The notes below the pieces were generated by a model. The model had not been told where the DNA came from, did no database searches, and saw only the letters and a program-made list of their open reading frames with translations. A DNA stretch of 64,000 nt, from the NCBI RefSeq assembly GCF_019059575.1, contig NW_024881832.1:248001-312000 (forward strand), given 5' to 3'. Shown here piece after piece: positions 45,629-58,185 of the stretch; position 1 is the first letter of the stretch, and every line of letters begins with the position of its first letter. This DNA is from Amphibalanus amphitrite. Lineage: Eukaryota; Arthropoda; Thecostraca; Balanomorpha; Balanidae. The position numbers and the translations under genes were made by a program.

Positions 45629-48244
45629 GTACGTACCTACACGGCGCTGTAGACAGTCGGCGGCGCTTACTGTCTAATGGTGGTTGGTGATGCTACCTTT
45701 TCTGACGGTCAAGCCCTACCTGACTGTCGGCTGGACCTACCTTTGACTTACAAACTGCCGCACTGGTGATCGGCCAGCCCTACCTGTGACTAACTGCCGC
45801 CGGCGCTACCTGTGACTGTCGACCCGTAAATGAACCTATGATTGAGCGTCGTCTCTCCAATGACTAACAATTGTCTCTCGTGTTATTGACAGTCCCTCCC
45901 TCCTAATTGACATTCGCCGCCACCAATAACGGACGTCCATTTCTCCAATAATTGACAGTCGTCTGAGTCCCTAGCCCCTGACTGGCGCAGTCTGCAGATG
46001 CCTGCCGCGCCACGTCGGCACGTATCGTCGGAGCGCCTAACTTTGACGGCCCTCCGACAGAGGTGATCATCGAGTTGGCGCCGCTCTTCACTGTCTAACG
46101 AGCACGAAGGCCATATTACGGCCCGGGGACGAACTCTGCTCGCCGCTGCGTGGGATGGTGGTCTCTGCCGCCCGGTGCTGCCTATGTTAACGGCAGTGTC
46201 CGCCTCTATTCAAGCTGTCTGAGCTGACAGTGTCCTCCCTCCGCCGCGTGGAATGGCGTTGTCTCCGTTCGCTGTCGCGTGCGAGGGCGGTGTCTACGCT
46301 CACTGCCATGTCCTGGTGTCTCCGCACGATGCCGCGTCCCGGTGTCTCCGTACGCTGTCGCGTCCGATAACGCCGCGGTCGTGTTCTGTCAGACACGATC
46401 GGTGCCAGCAATGCTCTATCGACATCGTCGGCGCGCGCTGTCTGTCACGTGTAAGGTCATCGCGATCGACGACACGCGATCGTGTAGCGGTGTGTCCGTC
46501 CGGATCCGATGGATCTCGGTTCTATCCTCGTGCCTGGAGTCTGTAGAGAGCGCCGGTCTCGGCGGTACGGTTCATTGCTCGCCCCGGCAGGGATGGGTGG
46601 GTGTAGATACTTCGGCCGGCCGCCACCGGCCGCTGCCTCCATACGGGCCGGTCGGGGACCAGAGGCCAATGTGAGGCGGCCTGTGCCGATCGATGGCGGA
46701 GGAGACCGATTGATCATTGGTGGGCGCGCGTGGTGCCGGGACCGGCGCCGAGGGTGGTGACCCGTCCCTCACCACTCACCAGGCCAGAGGGGGTCGGAAA
46801 GTGCCGCCGAGGGTGGCGACTCGTCCTTCACCAGACCCAGGGACCGGCGGGGTGCCGCTATCTGCAATGGCCGTGGGCTGATAAGTACACAATTAGTACA
46901 GTATGCTGGTATGCTTGATTAGTACTGCATGCTTGTACTTCGTCGCTGTTAAAACTGACCGGACAAGTGATGCAACACCTGTCTGTCCCTGCGTAGTAGA
47001 CGGATCATGTATAGAAAACTGATGCAACGTGTCTGCAACTGATGGCGTCCTCTGCGTTGCGTTGCCTTTACCCGTCCTGCAAGGGTTACTGATAATGGGC
47101 CGTCCGTCTGCCGCTCCCCGGGCCCATGCGCGGCCGGGATCACTGTGTCCCCTCGGACAGTAAATTGGATGTCGTACCCTGCTGGCGCGGCGCCGACCGC
47201 CCCCGTCGTCAGGTGTATCTCTCTGACGGTCGCCGAGGCGGGCGGTGCACTCCACTCCTCCGCCTCCGCCGCGCGTAGATCAGCGCCCGGCCGAGCCGAG
47301 TCGGCTAAAGAGCAGTCCGCGTCCCGCGGGGAGCGTCGCCGCTCCGCTCCTAAGCCCAAATCACCATTAACGATGTGACAGCGGCGTGGCGGCGGCGACG
47401 GCGGCGCTGCGGCCGTGCCTGGCGACAGAGCCGGATGGGCCAGATTGGAGCCAGCGCCGGCGGCGGCGCCCGGGCGGCTGGGAACAAAAATGGTGGTGCG
47501 CTAAGACCAGGTGTCTTTTGATCGGTTAGAACTAGAAGCATCGGTGGGCCGACCTGAAGCGTCATTGTGCCGGCTTGGTGTGTGTGTGGGTGGGTCGGGA
47601 CAGCCGTCGCCCACGTTGTCATCGCGATCGATCCTGGCAATCTGTATTCGTTAGCGGTGTTTTGATCAGCCCTGGTCGCTGAGTCGGTCGGCTCCGGGCG
47701 GGCTGTGTCAACATGCTGGTCACAGGTGCTGTATACCCTCGGGGTCACTCGGAACTGGCCCAGTGAACCGGGGCGGCGGGCCGCGAGTAGACGGATGGCC
47801 GGCGGCGGCTGGGGTATAGCGCCAGGGTACCATCCCAAAATACCGACAGGTCGCTTCGGCGCCTCCTCAGCCAGTGAGCGGCTGGCGAGGCGGCTGGGAG
47901 GCTGGCTAAATCTGGTAATGGCGCCGCCAGGGTCAACACGCGTGGAATGCCACCCTCAGACGACTGTGCCGACATCTGCTCCATTTGTTTTCTCAGGAAA
48001 TATTTATGTTTGTAGTGATTAAAGTCCTGTCTGTCTGTGTCCTGAGAGTGTCCTACAGGTGTTTGTATGCGATCTGATTACCCCTCACTTCAGCTGTCTG
48101 TTTGCGGTCTGGCTGTCCCCGTGTGTCCCGACTGTCCCTCAGTTTTCAGACAACAATCTGACTGTCCCCAGCTGCCTGTCTTTGATCTGAATCTCGGCTG
48201 TCTGTATGTAATCTTGACTGTCGTGTTCTTTTTCCTGTCACCAG
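45629..48244 (+). other. Intron between exons m and n (2.6 kb)
   Basis: Starts with degenerate ctacctgactgtcg-like repeats, continues with ggtgtctccgyacgctgtcgcg repeats at 46255-46370, then GC-rich unique sequence. No exon or element recognised. Confidence 0.65.
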
Positions 48245-48399
48245 GCTCTGGCGCTGGAGGTGCACCAGCACAAGCAGCGCGTGGAGGCCTTCAGCCAGCT
48301 GACGCACCAGTTGATCGCCAGCTGCCAGCGCGAGGACACGAGGCATATCAAACGTACCATGGAACAGGTCAACCAGCGCTACGGCAGCCTCAACGCCAG
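48245..48399 (+). CDS. Dys: Dystrophin exon n, R21 helices B and C
   Basis: 155 bp exon, acceptor tttcctgtcaccag, donor CGCCAG|gttcgt, phase 0 to 2. It encodes VHQHKQRVEAFSQLTHQLIA, then TRHIKRTMEQVNQRYGSLNA, the third helix with N-Q-R-Y in place of the usual N-x-x-W. Size and phases equal human DMD exon 54 (155 bp). The donor is less perfect than its neighbours (gttcgt). Confidence 0.93.
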
Positions 48400-49637
48400 G
48401 TTCGTGGCCCCCGTACCTGCAAGATCTCTATTCTCTTGAAGCTCAAGGATCATAACGTACTGTGAATTTAACAAGTGCTCTGTCAAGGTAATGTAACCGG
48501 GAATCACCTTACATCGGGAGCCATCGGATCGCTTGATCGCCGTTGTAGATGCTATCGGTTATTCTGGATGATCTGGGTGATCTGCTGGATGATCCGCTGG
48601 TGTAGAGAAGTCGGACAGTGCCCAGTCACAGAGGAGGGTAGATGAGCCTGATGGAGGGAGCAGCATACCCGGCCTAAACCGGCCATATTAGTCACACAGC
48701 GAATGGCCGGCAATATCTGTTGGAGCCCAGTATCGGCGGTGCTCGGGACTGTCCACGCTTAACTGGTGCTGGCGGTAGTGGGCCGTGTTCCTGCTGACGG
48801 GTGGGAAAAGCCACCTTCTACTCATATTGGTGGAATGGAATAAGCGTGGACGGAACATTTGTGTATCTTGCGGTTAGAAGGTGTGTCGTGCGAGTGTGTG
48901 GACTGTGGAGGGATGATTGGTCCTATTGATGATTGGCATTGGTCCTACGGCAGGTTCCAGGGACTCGGTTATCCTACAGAGCCACGATCAACAGGAAGGG
49001 GGCTCTATCCAATCTCGGAATGGACAGGGGTAGCGATCCCAGGGTCGACAGGGGCATTGTCGGGCCCTCACCGCGGGAATGACGTTTTTTTTTTTTTTTT
49101 TGTCTCCACGGTCGGTGGTTTGATCATACTGGATCCTGGAGAGCGGGGGCCGTGCGGTAGCTGGTAACAAACCACCACTTGCTGCCACTTGAGCCGGTGC
49201 GGCGGTCGGCTTTGTGGTGCTCGGCAGTCGGCGTGATTGGCCTCCCAATGGGGGCTGCCCTCGCCGTGCGGGTGCTAAGAGCCATCTGGCGGTCGGGCAG
49301 AGCAGCTTTACTTCCCAGGGTAGACGCCGTCCCTAGGGTGGCGTGACGGACTGTCCCATCCCGAGGTCCCTTCCCGGTCTCTGTGGGTTCCTACACAAGT
49401 GTTGGTAGCTGATAATCTTACGTCATTGCCATCAGTTCCTGGTAATGCTGCAACTAGAAACTATCAGCAGATTTTAACTGGCTGTTCTGTGTGCTCGTAC
49501 TCAGATATATGTCAGCAATGTAAAACTTTATGCCCAAGTGGGTGGTATTTGCTTTAAAATTTGTGATGCCTCATGAATTTCAATATTGACGGACTGCGTT
49601 TGTGACCGTGACATCGCTTCTCTCTTCGTTTCCACAG

Positions 49638-49827
49638 CATCATGGCGCGCGGCAAGAGCCTGCACTCTGCGCTGTCGTCGCTGTCCAACTTTGACCAGGC
49701 GCTGGAGCGCTTCTCGGCCTGGATGTCGGAGACGGAGTCGCAGCTGGAGTACATTGACGCCGAGGTGGACCGACTGGGAGCGCGACAGGACGCCCAGGCT
49801 CTGCGGACGCCCGGCAACCAGCTCAAG
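49638..49827 (+). CDS. Dys: Dystrophin exon o, start of R22
   Basis: 190 bp exon, acceptor cttcgtttccacag, donor CTCAAG|gtcggt, phase 2 to 0. It encodes IMARGKSLHSALSSLSNFDQ and ALERFSAWMSETESQLEYID, ending in RTPGNQLK. The F-x-x-W helix A is the R22 equivalent; human DMD exon 55 is also 190 bp, phase 2 to 0. The next exon, expected to begin like the D-L-Q-x-E-I helix of human exon 56, was not found in the remaining 14 kb, so this intron leaves the window. Confidence 0.93.
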
Positions 49828-50766
49828 GTCGGTGGCATATGGCGGATTTCCACTCTTTCTCTCCCTGTTCCCCGTTTATCTAGACGCAAGGTCTATTATA
49901 TGATCTGTCTGTTTGGATGGATATGGCGGCCAGTCTCCAGGACAGCGCCACAGGCGGCGACACTGGCCCCCTTATAGGCGCGGCAGAGGGCGGCGGAGGC
50001 TGGCCGGACCGACCGACTGCTTTTTACAGGGATCGCCGCTGGCCTGAAGATGGGCCTTTTTGTGAGGCTGTGGGACTGGCCTGTGTCGAGTTGAACTGGC
50101 TCTCCCTTACTGCTGTCTGCAGGATCATGCCCAGCTCTGTCTCCAAGCACGAATTGCAGGGTAATTCGACCCTCCCATACTGTTTCCAGTTCGTATTCCC
50201 AGTAAACTCTTCCCAACTGCCCGCTCCCCTCTGGATGACCCAGTATTCCCCGACTTACCGCCTCCCACAGGGCCACCAGGACCTATAGCGCTCACTACAC
50301 GATAGTCAGACCCTCCTTGGTCTGTCCCTGCAGAACGATCGAGCCCTCCCCGACCTGGCATTGACTTCACTCGGTCACTCGTAACGGTCAATACTGGATG
50401 ACTCGTCTCTATCCCAGATGACAGTCTCTACAGGGGACCCAGTCCTTCCGTAACGCTCACTGCAGGTGACTCAATCCTCCCATGACGTTCACTGAAGGTG
50501 ACCCACTCCCTCAATAACGCTCCATACAGGATAACCCAGTCTGCAGGATGTCCCTGCCTCTGCTCGGCCGCCGGTGACCGTGCAGGCGGTACGACCCCCT
50601 CCCCGCCCCCGCCCGCCGCCGCCGGTTCAGATGAGTCCCTGGGGCCGTGTCGGCCTCGGACCGAGTTTGCGGCAGTAACTCTCAGCTCGACGTCCGGCGG
50701 CCGGCGACGGACGCCCTGACCCGACCGGCCGCCACGCCACTGCCGACACAGAGCGCTGAGAACTGC

Positions 50767-51023
<257 letters not shown>

Positions 51024-51298
51024 CCATATTCTCCCGTTCCTTCGCCCTCGCACTGTAGCATCTAATCAATTTAAAAGGCCGGTGGGTGCCGTTGATTGAT
51101 CAGGCGCCCGGGTGGGTATGTTTCACCGTCGATTGGTAGACGGCCGGTCGGCTGGCGCAGGCTGCAGATGTTGGCAGTCTCTGCTGTCTGTCCCTCGCGC
51201 CGGCCGCTGCTGAGATATTGGTGGCATGCCGGCAATGACGGCGATAATAGTGGACGTCTGCCTGCCTGCCTGTCGGCGGCCGGCGGGTGGACACGGCT

Positions 51299-51430
51299 AG
51301 ACGAGCCGTCTGCGGCCGGTGAGGACGGCACAGACGAGCCCGTCTGTGGCCAGTAAAGACGGCCAGACGAGCCGTCTGCGACCGACGGACAGGGCCAGAC
51401 GAGCCGTCTGTGGTCGGTGAGGACGACATA
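51299..51430. repeat. 33 bp minisatellite, four units
   Basis: agacgagccgtctgtggtcgg-type units start at 51299, 51332, 51365 and 51398. Each contains the palindrome gacgagccgtc. Confidence 0.88.
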
Positions 51431-54400
51431 GACGATTATAGACGGCGGGAGAGGGTGGGGCACGGCCATGGTTGGCAGAGGGAGCAGGACACGGCTAATG
51501 TCGGCAGAGAGGACAAAGACATCGCTATTGGACAGGACAGGGGACGTAAGCACGGCTATGGCCGACAGAGAAGGCAGGGACGCTGCTGTTGCCGATAAAC
51601 GGGTGTGGACGACCGGCGTAAGGAAAGAGTTCAAAAGATCTTAGTACGGTCCTCTGATTTTTGCTGAACCGATGACTATTCTGTTACTTTTTTGTTACAT
51701 TTGTATCGATCCGTCTTACGCAAGACCCTAAAACATATACAAGGCCCCTACGTCTTACGCATCGTATTTCGTTTATTTGTCCGATGACCGATGTAGCACA
51801 TGATTGTGTTGGTGTGATGCTTGAGCCTTTCAAAACCAATTTTCCAGCCGGACGTGTTTTATTTTGTGGAATTTGTGGGATGACAATACGTGCGGTGTCT
51901 ATTAATTTTCCTTGGCAACACAGCGCCGCAGTGTAGGGCGTCGCTGGGAGACTCCGGGAGATAAACGGACGACACCGGCGGCGGCAGAAGAATCGAGCCT
52001 GACCGAGTGAGATGGATGAGGTATCGCCGGACTGGGCCCTGTTTGGTGGCCGCTGCCCGCTGTCCGGTGGAGTGGAGTGCCGCCGGGAGGGGAGAGGGAG
52101 ACGCGCTCAGTGCTGCGGACAGAGCAGGAGGAGCGGTGCAGAGCTGCGCTGCGTTTAATGGTGCCCCTCGGCCGAGACAGACGGAACTGGTCGGTCGGTC
52201 GGACAGGACCCTCGAGTGGAGTGGGCTGCCGCCGCCGTCACAGCTGTCTTCGGTTCAGCCCGTCGGTCCGGCCGGGCCGGCGCTGTGCCGCAGCCCGTGG
52301 ATGCTGGTCGTTATCGGTCGGTGTGGGTTGGACTATTGGTCACCGAAGGCGACTACTTGGTGGGTGTGGTGCAATTAACCATTTTCGTTGTTTTCAGGAC
52401 ATCCTTATTTATGAAATACCTTTGACTATGATATCTTTAATTTTGTGTGTTTCTTTTTAATGTGGAACTTGTCAGCATATTAAAATTCACCTAGACTCGC
52501 CAGGTGTTGGCGTGTATGCTGTCTGGTGTGCCGCACTTTAGTGGTCGGTTTGATCCGTTGTGGTGCGGAATACCGATGGAGATGTCTGGGCTCACTCGGC
52601 TGGCCGTGGGGTGCTGCGGAGATCTCTCGAGGAGCACCCGTCAGCGGCCGTGTGGTCGGTCAGGGAAGGAAGGGAGCCGCCCCGCCCACTCGGTCGGCCG
52701 GAGCAGCTGTGGCGCGCGTGTCGGTCCATCCCGGGCCCTGATTTACGGACCGCCAATGGCCCGCCGGCCGTGCCCGCCGGCCGTGCTCGATGGTCGCGCT
52801 CGATGGTCGTGTCCGCCGGCCGTCTCCCCTCGGACACCGAACGATCGCCCTCCCATCAAACATAGCATTGGCAGCCGGTGGTCACGCTATGTGACGTTAT
52901 AACGCATGTGATTAACAACACGGCAGCAGTTCCGGACGATGAACGGTCGGCATTCGCATCTGACCTGAAGGTGGTGCTCGTATAACCGCTGGGGAGGTAT
53001 CCTTCACTTAGAGTGGGCGTTTATGTGTTATTTCTTAATGGTTGTATGACATTAGAACCCTGTTTAATTCCACTTGGGATATTAACGAGCACTCTTCTGT
53101 TACATTGTTCTTTTTGCTTATGTAAGTGTGCTGCGCATCAACTTACCTCGGAGGATAACAAGAGCGTAATGCAGCTCTGCGAGTATGTCGACACTAACTA
53201 GGCAAGGAGTCGCCCCTGGTATCGGATATCGCGAACACGCCTGCGTTGTTGATTCCGACCGATTCTACAGTAAAGTGGGGTATCCTACAATATATTTCAC
53301 GAGACTGACCCTTTCAGCGCCTCAGACCGGACCGCTGGCTCTGCCGCCGGACCTATGTCTCTCCGACCGAGCCGCCGTGCTGTCTGCCGCCGGGCCGGCC
53401 GGCACGACGGCGGGGGTCCGCGCGGCGCTGTGAATTTCCGCCCAGACACGCTGCACGGGACCGCCGGGATCCATTGAGAGCTGCACATCTTACCTTGCAG
53501 GCCCAATTACTCGGGCGACCCCGCCCAGCAGGCCCCGGAGACCGGCCAGCGGAAATGTGCCGCCGCGGAAATCACGGCCCACGGACGGCTTCGGGAGCGT
53601 CGTGGGCGGTTATGAGCGAAACACGGCCGCGGTATGTCCGTTATTGCTGTCGCCGTTATTTGTCAGGCGGTGGGCTGTTGCTCCGGTAGTGAGAGCGCCG
53701 TCGAGCGCCGGACTGTGCCGCGGAGGCCCGGACGCCACTCTGGCATGCATGAGCGGCGCGTGCGGCCGACGGGTGGCCACTCGGACGGCGCGGGCAGCGA
53801 CGGACGCCACTCGTCGGCCGCGGCGCTGACCACAGCCGCCGCCGGCGCCGCAAATATGTGTACCGCCGCCGGCGCCGGCGCCGACGCTGGCGCTCATTAT
53901 TGACGGCGGAGCGGGCTGGTCTGGCCGGCCGGCGGCCGCCGCCCAGATATGGCCTGCTCTGGGACTGGGGCGGGAGGAGAGAGAGGCCGGCGGACGGGGT
54001 GCGTGAGGGCGCGGTGACGCCGCCTGTCCCGGCGCGCCGTCCCCGGGGCCGCGTCCGGCGCCCGTCGCTCATCGCCGCCGACGCGCCGGCCGATGGAGTG
54101 CCGCCGCCGCCGCCTGTTGGTGCTGATTGGAGCCGGTCGGCGGCGATCGCCGGCCGCGATTGAAACGGCCGCCGATATTTGTCTCGGCCGGCGGCCCTAT
54201 ATGAGAGCCCGGTCGCCGGCGGACCGATAGAATAGAAATGAGCCGGCCGGGGGCGGCTGACCCCGTGCTGAGTACGGTACGACCGCGGCCAGGGGCCATG
54301 GGTGGGAGGGAAGATAAGCCATGCACACCAACTAGAAATAGGTATGCTAAATTCATTTGATATGCCTGCCAATCGAGCCCCGGGCTGTAACGTCAGAATC

Positions 54401-54717
54401 AAAGCGTCAGCCAGTAAGTAGCGACTAATGGCCGTTGCACTGCACTACGCATTTTGCACGCCGTTGAGGCCGACTTTTTCGGGACTCGGTGCCTTACCGT
54501 GGCCGATGACCCGCTCTCCTCGAAATGTGCCTTATCCGAGTTGGTCGGCGCGGCGTGTGTCAGCATTGTGTGCCACTGCAGGGCGGCCGGCATGTGTCGC
54601 TCTGCCAGTTCAGGATTGGCATGGGACTGCGGCGACCAACAGTATGCTCTGTGTAATCTCGGTAAATTGGCCTCTGCTCAGAGTGCATCGATCCGCGCCG
54701 GCTGCTCGGCGACCGGG

Positions 54718-54975
54718 GACAACTGGATGGTCTCGGGACGGTCCCGGACAACTGGATGGTCTCGGGACGCTCCCGGACAACTGGATGGTCTGGGAACGGT
54801 CCCGGTGACAACTGGATGGTCTGGTACAACTGGATGACGTGAGACGGTCCCGGGACAACCGGATGGTCTGGGATTGCTGGGTTGTGCGGTGACGACGAAC
54901 TGTGTGGTCTTGGGACAGCTCGATGGTCTTGGGACAGCTGGATGGTCTGGACGGTCCGGGATGGTCTACGAACAG
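54718..54975. repeat. Minisatellite of about 30 bp units
   Basis: Repeats of acaactggatggtctcggga followed by cggtcccgg, becoming degenerate toward the right end. Confidence 0.88.
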
Positions 54976-57789
54976 TCCCATGCCATGTGCCTGTATTGAT
55001 GGGCCGCGCCGCCTGATTACAGGTGGATCCTCACATAAGTTCTTTATTACACAACTCCGGCCAGACCCGTCGGCAGATAATCCAAACGGAGCCGCTGGGG
55101 AGTAGGTGACTGAGCCTCTGGCGAGCCGCCGCAGCTCTGCAGTGACGGCGACTGAGCCGGCTCGGCACCAGCGTTCAGCTCGCACCTAGTGCTGATGATA
55201 AGCTGCTGGTGGTGGCACCGATGGTATTGCTCAATTACGACATTTTCATGTTTCTTGCAATTCTTTAGCTCTTCCTTTATTTCAATTATATTCGAGCAGA
55301 AGCGTAGATTCGAATGTCACTCCTGTGGCCCGATGGCGGGATTTCTACTCTAAACCACAATCCCCGGAGCTTAGAACGGCTGAAACAGCGTCATCCGGGC
55401 CTCTCGGTGCCTCCATCTCCTGGTTCAGCCGAGGGTCAGCCGAACGGTGAGCGCGGTAGACCGCTGGGCTCGACCCGAGTTAGGGCAGTATTGCCGAGAT
55501 GTGTCCGCCAGTATTGCCGATGTGGTAGGCGCGGCTGGCCTGCCGTGGTGCTGTGTATTGACCGACTGGCGTAAGGTAACGGCAGGTGGCTGTGGAAGCT
55601 GTCTGCTGAGCCCCCTCCGCTGAGCGGGGCTGGATGGTGGATGGGGCGTGCTCACCTCTGTGGTCGTTTGGCATCTCGGCTCGGTCATGGCAACTGAAGT
55701 TAGAGTTGGAGTTGGAGTCGCTCGCCTATCGGTCTAGTTTGTGACAGAGTTGGTTGTAGTCGGAGTCTGGCTGTACCATCTGTCGAGAGGGGAGGGTTCC
55801 GGAGGTAGGATCTGGAGTCTGGACTCGCTCGCTCGGCCGTCCGGTGGCCTACCGTCCCGTATCGACGCAGCGGCGGCGGCGGTTTCTCGGTGCGCGCTGC
55901 CCCCGGCCGGGTTATCGCTGAGCCGAGCTGAGCCGACCCAACGAGGACATATCTGGCGACGGCGCCGCCGCGGGCGACCCATTCTGCCGGCGGTGACCAG
56001 CGCCCCGGACCTATTGATTGTCGGATAGCACCGCATCGCACGCCGCCGCCCAACGGTAACGTGTCGCGGGTATGCGGCCTGTGTGGTCGTCATGCTTACG
56101 AGCATGTTGTGACGAGCTGCAGGATGGACATAACTAGGGGCCCGCATTTCCCCATATTCCCGCTGGTGGCTGGTCCGGTCTCAGGAGCGACTCACAGTTC
56201 GGCCGCCCCCACTGTCTCCGAGTTTGCCTCCAGACCGCCTGGTGCCGAGTGGGCGGCGCCGTGCCGCCGTCTCGGGGCGACAGGTGGCGGCGAGCTGCCT
56301 TTAGTGGACGCCCGGGACCGTTACCGCCGTAACTTGTGACATCTCGTCCGAAACTGCGCCCAACTGCGCCCCGTTTGAATGGGCGCCGTCTAATTTGTCG
56401 CCGTCTTCGGCCGCCCTCTCGTCTCCCGTCTCCGCCTGGTGGGCGGTCAGACGGACGGACGGCGCTGAACTGTTGGTAAGTATGTAGTCTCTTCCTAACT
56501 GTCCGGTTGTTCGAAGCCCTGCCCGGCTCCGGGACTATCGGCAACTGTCATAGGTTGAATCGGTTGAATGTGATGTCCGGGCGGATACCGAACTGGCCAA
56601 CGGCTGATATCTAATGCTCGCGCCGACTGGTGATGGTTCAAAAGCGTCAAAACTCGCCAGCGATGACAACTGCCATCCAGTAATAAGCATGATGCCAAAC
56701 ACAGCTAGAAATGACTGAGCCAGCTTTCGAGCACCTTATGTAAAGCGAGCTGAGTCGGAGGCGGAGCCCTGGAGAGGGATCGATAGCACATTCCTGTTGG
56801 CCAACACTTATACCTCATGTCGCATTACCGGTAAGGCGCTCGGTGCGCATTCCGTCGGCAGCGGGCGCGGACGACGGCACCTGCGCCGCTGCCGTCGGCT
56901 CCGACGCTCGGCCGTCGGCCGCCCCGTCGGCGTCAGTGCGCGGCGGACGGGTGCGGTGTCGGCCGGGTGTGCCGCTCTTCCCAGTGCAGGTGACGGGTAG
57001 GACAGTGCAGTGACGAGTACAGGGGGTGGGTCAGTGTTCGAAGACCAGCGGTGGCGGTGGCGTGGCAGCTTTGGAAGCGGTGGTGGCGGGAACGGCGTGT
57101 CGATTATGAGGACGGTTTCGAAGACCATGTGGAGTACGATGTCTTTTTCCAATCTCGAGTATTGCGGCTCCTTGCCGCTGGAGCTCTAATCCTAGTTCGA
57201 CTCCAATGGTCCTAGCTCGCTACCTGGGACTCTGCGCTAGTGGGGGTCGGTCTGCTGATGACGCCGTCCATTGTTGGGGTGCTCGCTCTCTTTGCCGTGT
57301 CAATATTGTCGCAGTGTCGTCCGCGGACGCACCACTCGATCTGGACAATGTGTCCAGTGGTCCCAGGCAGGGGGAGATCACAGTAGTGGTCTCAGCAGCC
57401 AGCAGAGCACGCCGTGATAGCCTCAACATCGATGGAAGAAATTGCGGGGTTTGGAGATATCGGTCTCTTCCCGCTACTGAGAACCATTAGCACACACGGC
57501 AGGTGCAGAGACGCGTATCTTGGCTAGATAGTGGGTAGTATTATTTGGACGGAAAGCTGTCCTTCCATGAGAAAATCTTACAACATTTTTGTACCAATGA
57601 TCATGCGCTTTTAAATGTTGGACGTGCTGAAGGATATGGAAAATTAGCTGTGTATTAAAAAAATGCGAAATGCAAGACTGGGAAGGCTTCATCTGAAGAT
57701 ATGCGTCTTCATCACACTACTATCAAACCTGCATTGCTGTAAACTTCTCTCCGAGCTTTTCTCCGTTCTTAATTTCTAAGATCAGTGTC

Positions 57790-58185
57790 GCTCCGCGGTC
57801 GGCCGGCCGGCTCCGCTTCCGCTCGTCTATGGGCTCAGTCCTTCTCTTTCGCGCCCTTACATGTTACCTGCCGGCTCCATTTCCGCTACTCTCAGGATTC
57901 TTCTCCGGGCTCAGTCCCTCTCAGTCTCAGTCCCCCTCTCGCTTCGCCCCTGTTTCCTCTCTAGACTCTGCTTTTCTCGGCTTCTGGGTCTCTCCTCCCA
58001 AGGCTCAGCTCAGGACTCAGCTCTACTCAGGGTAGTTTCGCTTCGCTCCTGGCTCCTCTCTGAGCTCAAGCTCCTCTCAGAGTAGTGTCGCTCCTGCAAA
58101 GGTTCAGCTGCGGACTGAGTCCCTCTCAGGGCAGTGTCGCGCCGCTCGGTGTCGGCCGTCCGGCTCCGTTTCCGCTCCTCTGACC
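57790..58185. repeat. CT-rich degenerate repeats
   Basis: Repeated ctcagtccctctcag, agtgtcgct and ggctccgtttccgctcct motifs in a pyrimidine-rich strand. No gene is seen. Confidence 0.55.

Noticed and set aside
52012..52158. ATG-started frame MDEVSPDWALFGGRCPLSG as another first exon
   Set aside because: Only a weak gtggag donor, and the frame soon loses coding character; evidence too thin.
53656..54402. 248-codon minus-strand ORF
   Set aside because: Arg/Pro-rich product of GC-rich sequence, several frames open at once.
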